Virus record (IMG/VR): IMGVR_UViG_3300031857_001306
Location: 1-24,704 of that record
DNA: 24,704 bases
Origin: a virus
Strand: one strand, 5' to 3'
The notes under the pieces are model-generated. The model saw only the letters and a program-made list of their open reading frames with translations, was not told the origin of the DNA and did not search any database. Below are positions 6,315 to 12,758 of this stretch, piece after piece. The translations under genes were made by a program, and so were the position numbers. Every line of letters starts with the position of its first letter. Position 1 is the first letter of the stretch.

Positions 6315-6897
6315 ATTGGTCACCGCGCCACAAATTATGGCAATTGCGAACGCGTGCAAATGTCACCCGTTGCATGCCGTCGGTGGTTGTTTCGCGTTGT
6401 GGGCTTTGGCCGATACGCACACCACCGACGGCAACCTGCCAGGATATTCCGCGGATTGGTTGAACGCGCATGTTGGCATCAACGGATTCGCCGCGGCATG
6501 CGTGCGGGTTGGTTGGTTGGCGGTGACCGATGACGGTTTGCAGGTTCCGCGTTTCGATGAACACAACAGCCAAACCGCGAAATCACGCGCACAATCCGCG
6601 TTGCGGGTTGCACGCAAACGCGCCGCGGGCAAATCGGTTGCGGCAATCGATGCGCCACCGCCAACACCCGAAATGGTTTCGTGGGCCGCGGCGCAATCCA
6701 AACGCCCGGATTGGTTGCCCGAAACGAAACCGTGGATTGACTCGGACACATGGTTGGCGTTGGCGCGGCAATGTCCGACGTTGACCGCGGATGCGTTCCA
6801 AAAGATCATCCAATCGGCGCGACGTTCGCGCAACACATTGGACAACCCCGCGGGTTTCATCATTGCCAAAATTCGTGAACATGTTGGCCCGGTTTGA
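6304..6897 (+). CDS. Replication-initiator-like winged-helix protein
   Basis: A 197-residue protein. The N-terminal ~100 residues match a common phage domain: HAVGGCFALWALADTHTTDG (20-39), a turn-and-helix region, FAAACVRVGWL (61-71), a VPRFDEHNS segment and a following arginine-rich helix (SALRVARKRAA). This pattern belongs to phage replication-protein-like winged helices. The C-terminal part (from about 115) is helical and includes NPAGFIIAKI, recalling the C-terminal helicase-loader region of some phage initiators. It overlaps recT by 11 bases and lacks a strong ribosome-binding site, so it is probably coupled. A replication initiator or helicase-loading role is inferred. Confidence 0.75.
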   Translation: MRVELVTAPQIMAIANACKCHPLHAVGGCFALWALADTHTTDGNLPGYSADWLNAHVGINGFAAACVRVGWLAVTDDGLQVPRFDEHNSQTAKSRAQSALRVARKRAAGKSVAAIDAPPPTPEMVSWAAAQSKRPDWLPETKPWIDSDTWLALARQCPTLTADAFQKIIQSARRSRNTLDNPAGFIIAKIREHVGPV

Positions 6898-6941
6898 CGG
6901 GCGGGAAGGTTTGTTGTATGTTGACCAAAGAAAGGGAACAA

Positions 6942-7223
6942 ATGAATTGCGATGTGATCGCCAACGAAATATTGGCGCGCGTGCTGTTGATGACGGGATA
7001 CGAACGGGCGGTGTTGGCCGCGGATCGATCACCCGGCAACGTTCGCGCCCGTGCGCAAATCGTGGCGTTGATGCGTGCGTGCGTTCACCCGCAATGCGCA
7101 CAATTATCGTTGCGGCGGATTGGCGCGGTTTGCGGAATGGATGTTGCCTCCGTTCGCAAACGAATCGCGGCAACCGAACCCGTTGCGCAATGGTCATTCA
7201 GGGAGGCGGTGGCCAATGGTTGA
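6942..7223 (+). CDS. DnaA domain IV-like DNA-binding protein
   Basis: A 93-residue protein with GAAAGGG at 6930-6936. Residues about 35-75 run ARAQIVALMRACVHPQCAQL then SLRRIGAVCGMDVASVRKRI, the layout of the DnaA C-terminal DNA-binding domain (helix, basic loop, helix-turn-helix, signature helix). The usual DHxTV signature is replaced by DVASV. No AAA+ ATPase part is present; only the DNA-binding part exists. Such stand-alone proteins could bind DnaA boxes in the phage origin or in the host chromosome. One DnaA-box-like site lies at 2832-2840. A generic helix-turn-helix regulator is the alternative reading. It overlaps the next gene by 8 bases. Confidence 0.65.
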   Translation: MNCDVIANEILARVLLMTGYERAVLAADRSPGNVRARAQIVALMRACVHPQCAQLSLRRIGAVCGMDVASVRKRIAATEPVAQWSFREAVANG

Positions 7224-7569
7224 CGATTTGTTTTCGTTGGCCGCGGCGCGTGCGGCGCGTGATGTCGGCATTGAACGCGCGGCAAAAGCGGCGGCAAATT
7301 GCGAATTGATGAACGCGGCATTTGATGTGTTGTGGAATTTGATCCATGAACAACCCACAATCACATCGGATGACGTGTGGCGAGTGTTGCAATCGCGGGG
7401 CATGCCATCGGGCAACAAAAAAGCGTTGGGCGTTGTGTTCAAGGATGCACGCCGCGCCGGGTTGATCGAACCAACCGAACGTTTCGTGACATCGGAACGG
7501 GCGGTAGCACACGGACACCCGATCCGGGTTTGGGCATCGAAACGATTTGAAGAAAGGGTTTCACAATGA
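7216..7569 (+). CDS. Winged-helix-like phage protein
   Basis: A 117-residue protein. The ATG at 7216 has GGGAGG at 7201-7206, somewhat far, and overlaps the upstream stop. The middle (residues 45-95) has the pattern of a small family seen in many phages: TSDDVWRVLQSRGMPSGNKK, then ALGVVFKDARRAGLIEPTER, then a segment ending HPIRVWAS. This looks like a winged helix whose wing carries the Gly-His-Pro turn. Function is unknown; in other phages such proteins sit among replication and recombination genes, as here. Confidence 0.75.
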   Translation: MVDDLFSLAAARAARDVGIERAAKAAANCELMNAAFDVLWNLIHEQPTITSDDVWRVLQSRGMPSGNKKALGVVFKDARRAGLIEPTERFVTSERAVAHGHPIRVWASKRFEERVSQ

Positions 7570-7739
7570 CAACGGAAATGCGTTTGTTGGCGGTGTTGTT
7601 TTGGTTCCTGTTGTGGGTTTGCATTGGCGCAACGGGCGGACACAAACACGGGCGCGCCACGTTGGGCGCGTTGGTTGGTTTGCTGTTGGGGCCGTTTGTG
7701 TTGTTTCTATTCTTTTGGCCGCGCGGGAACAATGAATGA
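7566..7739 (+). CDS. Two-helix small membrane protein
   Basis: A 57-residue protein with GAAAGGG at 7552-7558 and an ATG overlapping the upstream TGA. Two hydrophobic segments, residues 6-24 and 33-51, are separated by a short charged loop containing HKHGR; the tail is PRGNNE. This is class II holin topology, but the gene is in the replication cluster and far from the other membrane genes. It could be a holin, an anti-holin or an unrelated membrane protein. Confidence 0.75.
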   Translation: MTTEMRLLAVLFWFLLWVCIGATGGHKHGRATLGALVGLLLGPFVLFLFFWPRGNNE

Positions 7740-7750
7740 AAGGGAATGCG

Positions 7751-8317
7751 ATGACCACGGATGAACAAACGGAATTAGATTTGGCATGGCGCACGTTGGT
7801 TGAGGCGGTTGGATTGGAACCGAAATGGATTCCGGAATTGCATGAACGCGGTTTGTTGAACGTGCAATCAGTGGAGGCAATCACCGCGGTTGCAAAGGCG
7901 GTGATTGAAAACAACCGCCAATGGGTGATTGATCAACATTTGGTTGGCCCGTTCAACGCGATGGCGGACGAAATCAAATCGTGGCGTTTTCACTCGCACA
8001 TTGAAACGGACGGGCAATCCGTCAGATATGTGTTCCCGGTTGGCAATGCGCGGCAATTGGCCGCGGCCCAACGCGCCACCGACACATCCGGCGCGTTGAA
8101 CACATCGCGCGTTGAACAAACGGCAATCATGCGCACCATGCAACGCGATATTGAATTGTTGCGGAATGAGGTTGAATCGTGGCGTTATGCCGCGTTATCG
8201 ACCGGGGGAGGTTGGCGGTTCCAAACGGGTTCAGAATTGTTGCGCCGATTGGATGCCGCATGCGAACAAACGGACGCGCAGATTTCAACACCGTTCCCGG
8301 AGGAAATCAGCGAATGA
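7751..8317 (+). CDS. Hypothetical protein, likely coiled coil
   Basis: A 188-residue protein with GAAAGGG at 7738-7744. It is soluble and acidic in its first third, with a helical middle (VAKAVIENNRQWVIDQHLVG), a short beta-like stretch around SVRYVFPVGNARQLAA, and a heptad-like helix in residues about 120-150 (MRTMQRDIELLRNEVESWRY). No catalytic motif is visible. Its stop overlaps the start of the following zinc-ribbon-like gene as ATGA. Confidence 0.75.
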   Translation: MTTDEQTELDLAWRTLVEAVGLEPKWIPELHERGLLNVQSVEAITAVAKAVIENNRQWVIDQHLVGPFNAMADEIKSWRFHSHIETDGQSVRYVFPVGNARQLAAAQRATDTSGALNTSRVEQTAIMRTMQRDIELLRNEVESWRYAALSTGGGWRFQTGSELLRRLDAACEQTDAQISTPFPEEISE

Positions 8318-8535
8318 CCTGCAACACATGCCATGGCCGCGCCGCGGATCGGAACAGGGTTTGTCAATGCGCACGCGACATCGGCGCATTGGTTGACACC
8401 ATGCACGAAACCGCACGCGCGTTGGATCCGTCAACGGGAACCAATACGGCCAACATCGTTGAATTGTTCCGCATCGTCAATCGATACAACGCGGCAATGG
8501 CCGCGGTGGATTGCATCACGCGGCCAACCAAATGA
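8314..8535 (+). CDS. Small protein with Cys-rich N terminus
   Basis: A 73-residue protein preceded by GGAGGAAA. Residues 3-19 hold four cysteines as CNTC and CQC (Cys3, Cys6, Cys17, Cys19), consistent with a small zinc-binding knuckle, followed by a helical region. Both ends overlap neighbouring genes by four bases, as ATGA. Function unknown; single-knuckle proteins of this kind are common in phage early regions. Confidence 0.75.
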   Translation: MTCNTCHGRAADRNRVCQCARDIGALVDTMHETARALDPSTGTNTANIVELFRIVNRYNAAMAAVDCITRPTK

Positions 8536-8840
8536 ACATCAATTGGGAAACCTTGGAACGGTTGATGCAAAACGACGGCATGCGGGCGTTGCGTCATTCG
8601 CGCCCGCGTGCCGCGCTGTTGGTCATTGAAATTGCCATGGCCGGGTTGCGCAACCGCGTTCCGGATGGCGGCATTGTTCGGGATATCACCGTGCAGGTTC
8701 CCGTTGGTGTGTTGACACCGCCAGGACGCACGCGCCAAAATACAATTGACATGGCCAAACACGCCCGCGCCGCGGGGTTGTTGACATGGGAACAACGGTT
8801 TGACGGCCGCGGCAATGTATACACCGTGCATGTGGGATGA
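8532..8840 (+). CDS. Hypothetical protein, possible winged helix
   Basis: A 102-residue protein coupled by ATGA overlaps at both ends. After a helical N terminus (ALRHSRPRAALLVIEIAMAG), residues 60-102 read like a wing-type fold (TPPGRTRQNTIDMAKHARAA, then GLLTWEQRFDGRGNVYTVHV), resembling the end of a small replication or regulatory winged helix. No enzyme motif. Family not named. Confidence 0.7.
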   Translation: MNINWETLERLMQNDGMRALRHSRPRAALLVIEIAMAGLRNRVPDGGIVRDITVQVPVGVLTPPGRTRQNTIDMAKHARAAGLLTWEQRFDGRGNVYTVHVG

Positions 8841-9328
8841 CGATGAAACACGACAACGAAATGTTCCGAATTGAACAGCGCAAAACCGCCGCGGTGATTG
8901 CGCGCACATGGGGCGTTCCGCATTTGGTGGAGGGTGAGGAATTCGCGTTCATAGACTACACCGCGCAACGCACGCCCGATGGCCCCACGGTTTGCGCAAT
9001 CGAAATCAAAAACCTATCGAAGAAATACCCGCGCCAAATGGTCGATTTGCACAAGGCGCGCGCGGTGTTGGATTGGGACGTGAAACACAATCGGCCCGCG
9101 TTTATCGTTTGGCGTTGGCCTGAACGCGGTGGTTGGGATATTCGTTGGGCGCGTCCGCGTGATTGGGATTGGTGTTGGATCACGAAACGCCCTGTTGATT
9201 TGCGCCTTTCCTATTTCAAACGCAATGACCGCGCAAACGATCCGGACGATCCAACCGATTTGGTGGTGTGGATTCCCAATGAATTGTTGCGGCCAATCGC
9301 GGTGAATCCGTTGGAGGCGGTGGAATGA
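8837..9328 (+). CDS. PD-(D/E)XK-type nuclease-like protein
   Basis: A 163-residue protein. Residues 25-70 carry the layout of a PD-(D/E)XK nuclease: HLVEGEEFAFIDYTAQ (possible Asp), then TVCAIEIKNLSKKYPRQM with E-I-K as the catalytic core, then a helix with VDLHKARAVLDWDVKHNRPA and a strand FIVWRW. The C-terminal half is rich in Trp and Arg (ERGGWDIRWARPRDWDWCW). It overlaps the upstream stop as ATGA; an ATG two codons later is an alternative start. It lies just before the RusA gene, so a structure-specific nuclease role in phage recombination is plausible. Confidence 0.7.
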   Translation: MTMKHDNEMFRIEQRKTAAVIARTWGVPHLVEGEEFAFIDYTAQRTPDGPTVCAIEIKNLSKKYPRQMVDLHKARAVLDWDVKHNRPAFIVWRWPERGGWDIRWARPRDWDWCWITKRPVDLRLSYFKRNDRANDPDDPTDLVVWIPNELLRPIAVNPLEAVE

Positions 9329-9453
9329 ATGACGCATTGGAAATCGTGCTGTTGGTTGCACTCGGATTGCCCGTTGCGTTCGTGGCATCACATGCGTTGA
9401 TGTTTGGGAAGGGAGGCGCGGCATGTTTTTCGTTCCGTTCCCGCCATCGGTGA
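9325..9453 (+). CDS. Very small membrane protein overlapping the RusA gene
   Basis: A 42-residue frame. Its ATG overlaps the upstream stop as ATGA, giving MNDALEIVLLVALGLPVAFV, a single hydrophobic segment (about 5-27), then a basic tail. It overlaps the first 31 bases of the RusA gene in another frame and contains that gene's ribosome-binding site. The coupling and clean membrane segment suggest that it is real, but a frame this short could be chance. Confidence 0.5.
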   Translation: MNDALEIVLLVALGLPVAFVASHALMFGKGGAACFSFRSRHR

Positions 9454-9872
9454 ATCAATATTGGCGGTTTGTGCGCATGCGTTTCGGGGCGCGCGTGTTG
9501 ATATCGCGGCGCGGGCGTTCATTCCGTGAACAGGTTGTGATGTCGTTGCGGTGTCATTTCGATAGTTTCACACCGTTGGATCAACGGTTGCGCGTGCATT
9601 TGACGTTGCATCCACCGGACAAACGCAAACGCGATTTGGACAATTTCACCAAAGCGTTGTTGGATGCGTTGACACACGCGGGCGTGTGGAATGATGATGA
9701 ACAAATTGATGAATTGACGATAACACGCGGGCATGTGATGCGCGGCGGGCGTGTGTATGTAAAGATCGGAATCATTGATGCGCCAACGAAAACCAACATT
9801 GCGCCCGTTGATGACGTTGGGGGAGGCGGCCCGTCAAATGGGAATCAATCGCAACCTTGCGGGGCGGATTGA
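9423..9872 (+). CDS. rusA: RusA-like Holliday-junction resolvase
   Basis: A 149-residue protein. It opens with FPPSVNQYWR (6-15), the RusA N-terminal signature, and has KRDLDNFTKALLDALTHAGVWNDD in pieces from 69 to 92, including Asp71 and Asp73 (the D-L-D-N motif) and Asp91/Asp92, matching the catalytic acids of RusA. It cleaves four-way junctions, clearing branched DNA before packaging. A GGGAAGGGAGG site lies 7-17 bases before the ATG. The last 35 residues (from about 115) are low-complexity and overlap the next gene. The protein is somewhat longer than E. coli RusA, by this tail. Confidence 0.9.
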   Translation: MFFVPFPPSVNQYWRFVRMRFGARVLISRRGRSFREQVVMSLRCHFDSFTPLDQRLRVHLTLHPPDKRKRDLDNFTKALLDALTHAGVWNDDEQIDELTITRGHVMRGGRVYVKIGIIDAPTKTNIAPVDDVGGGGPSNGNQSQPCGAD

Positions 9873-10011
9873 ACGGGACGCGATACGAAAGATTCAGGAA
9901 GGTTTGCGGGCGGCCATTCGCGCCGATCCGCGGTTGGCCCGGCTTTATGGGCATGTGATCGGAAGGGAATCGAATGAAACGAATTGCGATGAACGCGACG
10001 ATGACGGATGA
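9811..10011 (+). CDS. Sigma region 4-like helix-turn-helix protein A
   Basis: A 66-residue protein. Residues 2-29 (TLGEAARQMGINRNLAGRIER onward to DAIRKIQ) follow the layout of sigma-70 region 4.2 (helix-turn-helix then an E-x-x-A-I-x-K helix). It resembles the protein encoded directly downstream, with about 16 identities over 53 aligned residues including GHVIG, so the two are tandem paralogues. The start is uncertain: 9811 keeps the first helix, 9838 would use a GGGAGG site at 9821-9826 but cut the helix, and an ATG at 9778 is also in frame. It overlaps RusA by 62 bases and the next gene by 38. It may bind DNA or RNA polymerase; no region 2 exists. Confidence 0.65.
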   Translation: MTLGEAARQMGINRNLAGRIERDAIRKIQEGLRAAIRADPRLARLYGHVIGRESNETNCDERDDDG

Positions 10012-10186
10012 AACGCCGCAAATGACATATGCCGACATCGGGCGACGGTTGAACATGTCCGCGGGCGCGGTGTATTGGGTTGAACAGCGGGCATTGCGAA
10101 TGATCCGCGACACCCTGCGCAATGACATTGAACGCACGCCCGCATTGCGTGACCGTTTCGGCCATGTCATCGGCGGTGACCAATGA
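9974..10186 (+). CDS. Sigma region 4-like helix-turn-helix protein B
   Basis: A 70-residue protein with a GGAAGGGA site 7-13 bases upstream. Residues 17-50 (MTYADIGRRLNMSAGAVYWV then EQRALRMIRDTLR) closely follow sigma-70 region 4 (TxxEIGxxLxxSxxxVxxxExxALxxLR). The C terminus ends FGHVIGGDQ, matching the GHVIG of the upstream paralogue. Without regions 2 and 3 it cannot be a full sigma factor; it could be a transcription regulator, an appropriator of host polymerase or a small DNA-binding protein. The stop overlaps the next start as ATGA. Confidence 0.75.
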   Translation: MKRIAMNATMTDETPQMTYADIGRRLNMSAGAVYWVEQRALRMIRDTLRNDIERTPALRDRFGHVIGGDQ

Positions 10187-10338
10187 CCAAATGCCCGTAT
10201 TGCGACAACACCGGAAGGCGCACAATCGGCAAATGGCGCAACGGCAAACGCAACACCGCGCCATGTGCGGTGTGTGACACCCGCGCCAAACAACAACAAC
10301 GAAAGTTTGAACGCATGTTGCGATTGAAAAAGGGTTGA
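10183..10338 (+). CDS. Small zinc-ribbon-like protein
   Basis: A 51-residue, strongly basic protein. Two CxxC pairs (CPYC at 4-7 and CAVC at 28-31) spaced 20 residues apart form a likely zinc ribbon, similar to the zinc motifs of DnaJ-like and many small phage proteins. The tail is a basic helix (AKQQQRKFERMLRLKK). It is coupled by ATGA overlap to the upstream sigma-like gene and lies three bases before the methyltransferase start. Function unknown; nucleic-acid binding is plausible. Confidence 0.75.
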   Translation: MTKCPYCDNTGRRTIGKWRNGKRNTAPCAVCDTRAKQQQRKFERMLRLKKG

Positions 10339-10341
10339 ACA

Positions 10342-11544
10342 ATGGTTGATCACCATGGGGGTTTTGATGTGGATTCATATTCCAACAACGTGTTGTCATT
10401 GTGTTCCGGCGTCGGTGGACTTGACATCGGATTTGCACTCGGAACGTTTGGCCGAAATCGCACAATCTGTTACGTTGAACGGGAAGCCTACGCGTGCGCG
10501 TTATTGGCAAAACGCATGGCGGAAAAAACCGTGGATGAAGCACCTATATGGACTGACGTTCACACATTCGATGGCCGCCCATGGCGCGGCATCGTGGATT
10601 CAATCTGTGGCGGCTACCCGTGCCAACCGTTCAGCACCGCCGGAAAACGACATGGTGCAAATGATCCGCGCCACCTATGGCCGTCAATTGTTCGAATCAT
10701 TGAAGAAATCCAACCGCGAATTGTGTTTTTCGAAAATGTGTCGGGACATCTCACACTCGGATTCGATACGGTTTGCAAAGATTTGGAACGATTGGGTTTC
10801 AACGTTGCGGCGGGTTTGTTCAGCGCGGCGGAAATCGGCGCGCCGCATGAACGCCAACGGTTGTTCATCGTCGGGTTGGCCCACGGTAACAGCGGGCGCA
10901 CCGGAGGCGCGTGCATTGACGGGCGCACCACGCGGCACGCGCAAAAATCCGACGATCATGGATGCGGTGCAACAATGGCACACGCCGCGCGCGTCGATGG
11001 CGGGCAACGAAAATCCAACAACATTTGTGACGCGCAATGCGGATCGGTCACCGGAATGTTTCCCGGGCCTTCCTGCGCAGGCGGAACGGTGGCCGACACC
11101 GTGTGTGAGTTCAGCGAACGGCGCATGGCATCCCAAGAGCGGGAAAGACTATCGACATTTGAACACAACGGCGGAATTGTGGAAGATGCCGACGGAATCC
11201 AATTGTTCCCACCAGGACCAAAAGATTTCGACATGGCCGACACCATGTCAAACGGATCACAAAGGATCGATGAAACTTGGACAACGGAAGGGACAACTAA
11301 GCGAGGCAACAGAAGTGAAATTCCATTGTTCCCACCTGGCCCAAAAGATTTCGGACAATGGGAACGAATCCTCCGCGACAACCCCCACATCGCGCCCGCG
11401 ATTGAATCCGAATTTCACGGAATGGTTGATGGGTTTTCCAATCGGGTGGACAGACTGCGCGCATGCGGAAACGCCGTGTTCCCATTGGTGGCCGCGTATG
11501 CGTTCGCGTCTTTATTTCCTGTTGTCGCAACAAATCCGCGATGA
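10342..11544 (+). CDS. DNA cytosine-5 methyltransferase
   Basis: A 400-residue C5 methyltransferase with all key motifs: I, LSLCSGVGGLDIGF (18-31), for SAM; IV, GGYPCQPFS (90-98), with catalytic Cys94; VI, ENV (131-133); VIII, QRLFIVG (172-178); X, near the C terminus, RLRACGNAVFPLVAAYAF. The segment between VIII and X (about 180-340) is the target-recognition region, with VADT/MADT repeats and two copies of LFPPGPKDF. AAAAAGGG lies 7 bases before the ATG. It methylates cytosine in a short target that cannot be read from the sequence, probably protecting phage DNA from restriction. A second long frame runs through the same DNA (10355-11572). ApG/CpT dinucleotides are more frequent in its recognition region than in most of the window. 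Confidence 0.92.
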   Translation: MVDHHGGFDVDSYSNNVLSLCSGVGGLDIGFALGTFGRNRTICYVEREAYACALLAKRMAEKTVDEAPIWTDVHTFDGRPWRGIVDSICGGYPCQPFSTAGKRHGANDPRHLWPSIVRIIEEIQPRIVFFENVSGHLTLGFDTVCKDLERLGFNVAAGLFSAAEIGAPHERQRLFIVGLAHGNSGRTGGACIDGRTTRHAQKSDDHGCGATMAHAARVDGGQRKSNNICDAQCGSVTGMFPGPSCAGGTVADTVCEFSERRMASQERERLSTFEHNGGIVEDADGIQLFPPGPKDFDMADTMSNGSQRIDETWTTEGTTKRGNRSEIPLFPPGPKDFGQWERILRDNPHIAPAIESEFHGMVDGFSNRVDRLRACGNAVFPLVAAYAFASLFPVVATNPR

Positions 11545-11572
11545 CATCTCCGAAACGTTGTTTGATGATTGA
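10355..11572 (+). CDS. Overlapping frame with WPTP-repeat / NPxFxEWLMGFPxGWT protein
   Basis: A frame of about 405 codons, shifted by one base from the methyltransferase frame, is open across that whole gene and 28 bases beyond. Its product has the features of a phage family often seen near methyltransferases: a KIWNDWVSTLRRVCSARRKS segment, then WPTV, WHTPRAS, WPTPCVS and WPTPCQT repeats, then NPNFTEWLMGFPIGWTDC. These correspond base for base to conserved methyltransferase parts: WPTP is VADT read one base off, and the MGFPIGWTDC region is the DGFSNRVDRLRACGN region read one base off. The ATG at 10355 has no ribosome-binding site, so expression by frameshift or not at all is possible. I am confident of the pattern, not of translation. 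Confidence 0.45.
   Translation: MGVLMWIHIPTTCCHCVPASVDLTSDLHSERLAEIAQSVTLNGKPTRARYWQNAWRKKPWMKHLYGLTFTHSMAAHGAASWIQSVAATRANRSAPPENDMVQMIRATYGRQLFESLKKSNRELCFSKMCRDISHSDSIRFAKIWNDWVSTLRRVCSARRKSARRMNANGCSSSGWPTVTAGAPEARALTGAPRGTRKNPTIMDAVQQWHTPRASMAGNENPTTFVTRNADRSPECFPGLPAQAERWPTPCVSSANGAWHPKSGKDYRHLNTTAELWKMPTESNCSHQDQKISTWPTPCQTDHKGSMKLGQRKGQLSEATEVKFHCSHLAQKISDNGNESSATTPTSRPRLNPNFTEWLMGFPIGWTDCAHAETPCSHWWPRMRSRLYFLLSQQIRDDISETLFDD
11202..11353 (+). repeat. In-frame direct repeat inside the cytosine methyltransferase
   Basis: A 29-base unit at 11202-11230 recurs at 11325-11353 with 27 of 29 bases identical. Copies are 123 bases (41 codons) apart, so both encode LFPPGPKDF in the methyltransferase frame and NCSHQDQKIS / HCSHLAQKIS in the overlapping frame. 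It suggests a duplication within the target-recognition region. Confidence 0.8.
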
Positions 11573-11588
11573 ACGAAAGGGAACATCA

Positions 11589-12758
11589 ATGAACACGCCG
11601 CACGCAACAGGGAAGATGTGGGAATTGTTCAACGGTGATTGTTTGCACGTCATGCGCGGCATGGCCGCGGAATCGTTTGATTCGATTGTTACCGATCCTC
11701 CCTACGGGTTGTCGTTCATGGGAAAAGATTGGGATCGTGGCGTACCGGGTTCACCGTTTTGGGTTGAGGCGTTGCGCGTTGCGAAACCCGGCGCGCATTT
11801 GTTGGCGTTCGGCGGAACGCGGATGTTTCATCGGTTGGCCTGCGCGATTGAGGATGCGGGTTGGTAAATCCGCGATTGCGTGATGTGGGTTCATGGGATG
11901 GGTTTCCCGAAATCGCACGATATCGCGAAGGCTATAGACAAATCCAATGGTTCATGGCGCGGACGATCAACCGACAAATCAACCGAAAAAAACCGTGCAA
12001 TGCAAGGCGCAAACTATGTTCGTGTTCCCAAAGGCGAACCTATTTGTTCGCATGCACATCAATGGAATGGATGGGGAACCGCGTTGAAACCCGGATGGGA
12101 ACCCGTGTTAGTGTGCCGCAAACCTATCGCCGCGGGCATGACCGTTGCGGGCAATGTTGTTGAACACGGATGCGGCGCGTTGAACATCGATGGTTGTAGG
12201 ATTCCGATGGGCGCGGAATACGATCCGACAAAAATACAACGGCAACAGCGCGCCAACGGATCAGTGCAATTCGGTTCATCAGGTTTGATCGGAACCGAAA
12301 TTCCAACATACAACGCGAATGGCCGATGGCCCGCGAACGTTGTTCACGATGGTTCGGAAGAGGTTGTGCGGTTGATGCCGGACGATGGCAACGGTTCAAC
12401 CGCGCGTTTCTTTTATTGCGCCAAGGCGGATGCGACGGATCGGGATGAGGGTTGCGAATCGTTGCCGTTGCGTGATGCGGGCGCATTGACCGGAAACGTT
12501 GATGGTTCATTGCGTGATGATCGATTGCAACGCCGCAACAACCATCCGACCGTCAAACCCAATGATTTGATGCGGTGGTTGTGTCGATTGGTCACACCAC
12601 CCGGCGGAACCGTGTTGGATCCGTTCATGGGTTCAGGTTCAACGGGAAAGGCGGCCATTGCGGAAGGGTTCCGTTTCGTTGGCATCGACCTATCAACGGG
12701 CTTTTGTGACATCGCCGCGGCCCGGATCGGATCCGCGCACAACCTGTTCAATGCGTGA
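11589..12758 (+). pseudogene. N4/N6 (DPPY-type) DNA methyltransferase interrupted by in-frame TAA
   Basis: Two parts lie in one frame. Part one (11589-11867, 92 residues, GAAAGGG at 11575-11581) has GDCLHVMRGM, then VTDPPYGLSFMGKDWD with the catalytic DPPY. It stops at TAA (11865-11867) right after IEDAGW. Part two continues IRDCVMWVHGMGFPKSHD and carries FFYCAKA, HPTVKPNDLMRWLC, TPPGGTVLDPFMGSGSTG (SAM-binding motif I) and VGIDLS. Relatives read AGWEIRD here, so one G-to-T change of GAA to TAA explains the break. Order (DPPY before the SAM motif) is that of beta-class enzymes. Restart at GTG 11880 or ATG 11883 is possible without a ribosome-binding site. Without readthrough or complementation of the two halves the enzyme should be inactive. 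Sequencing error or a mixed population is not excluded. Confidence 0.88.
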
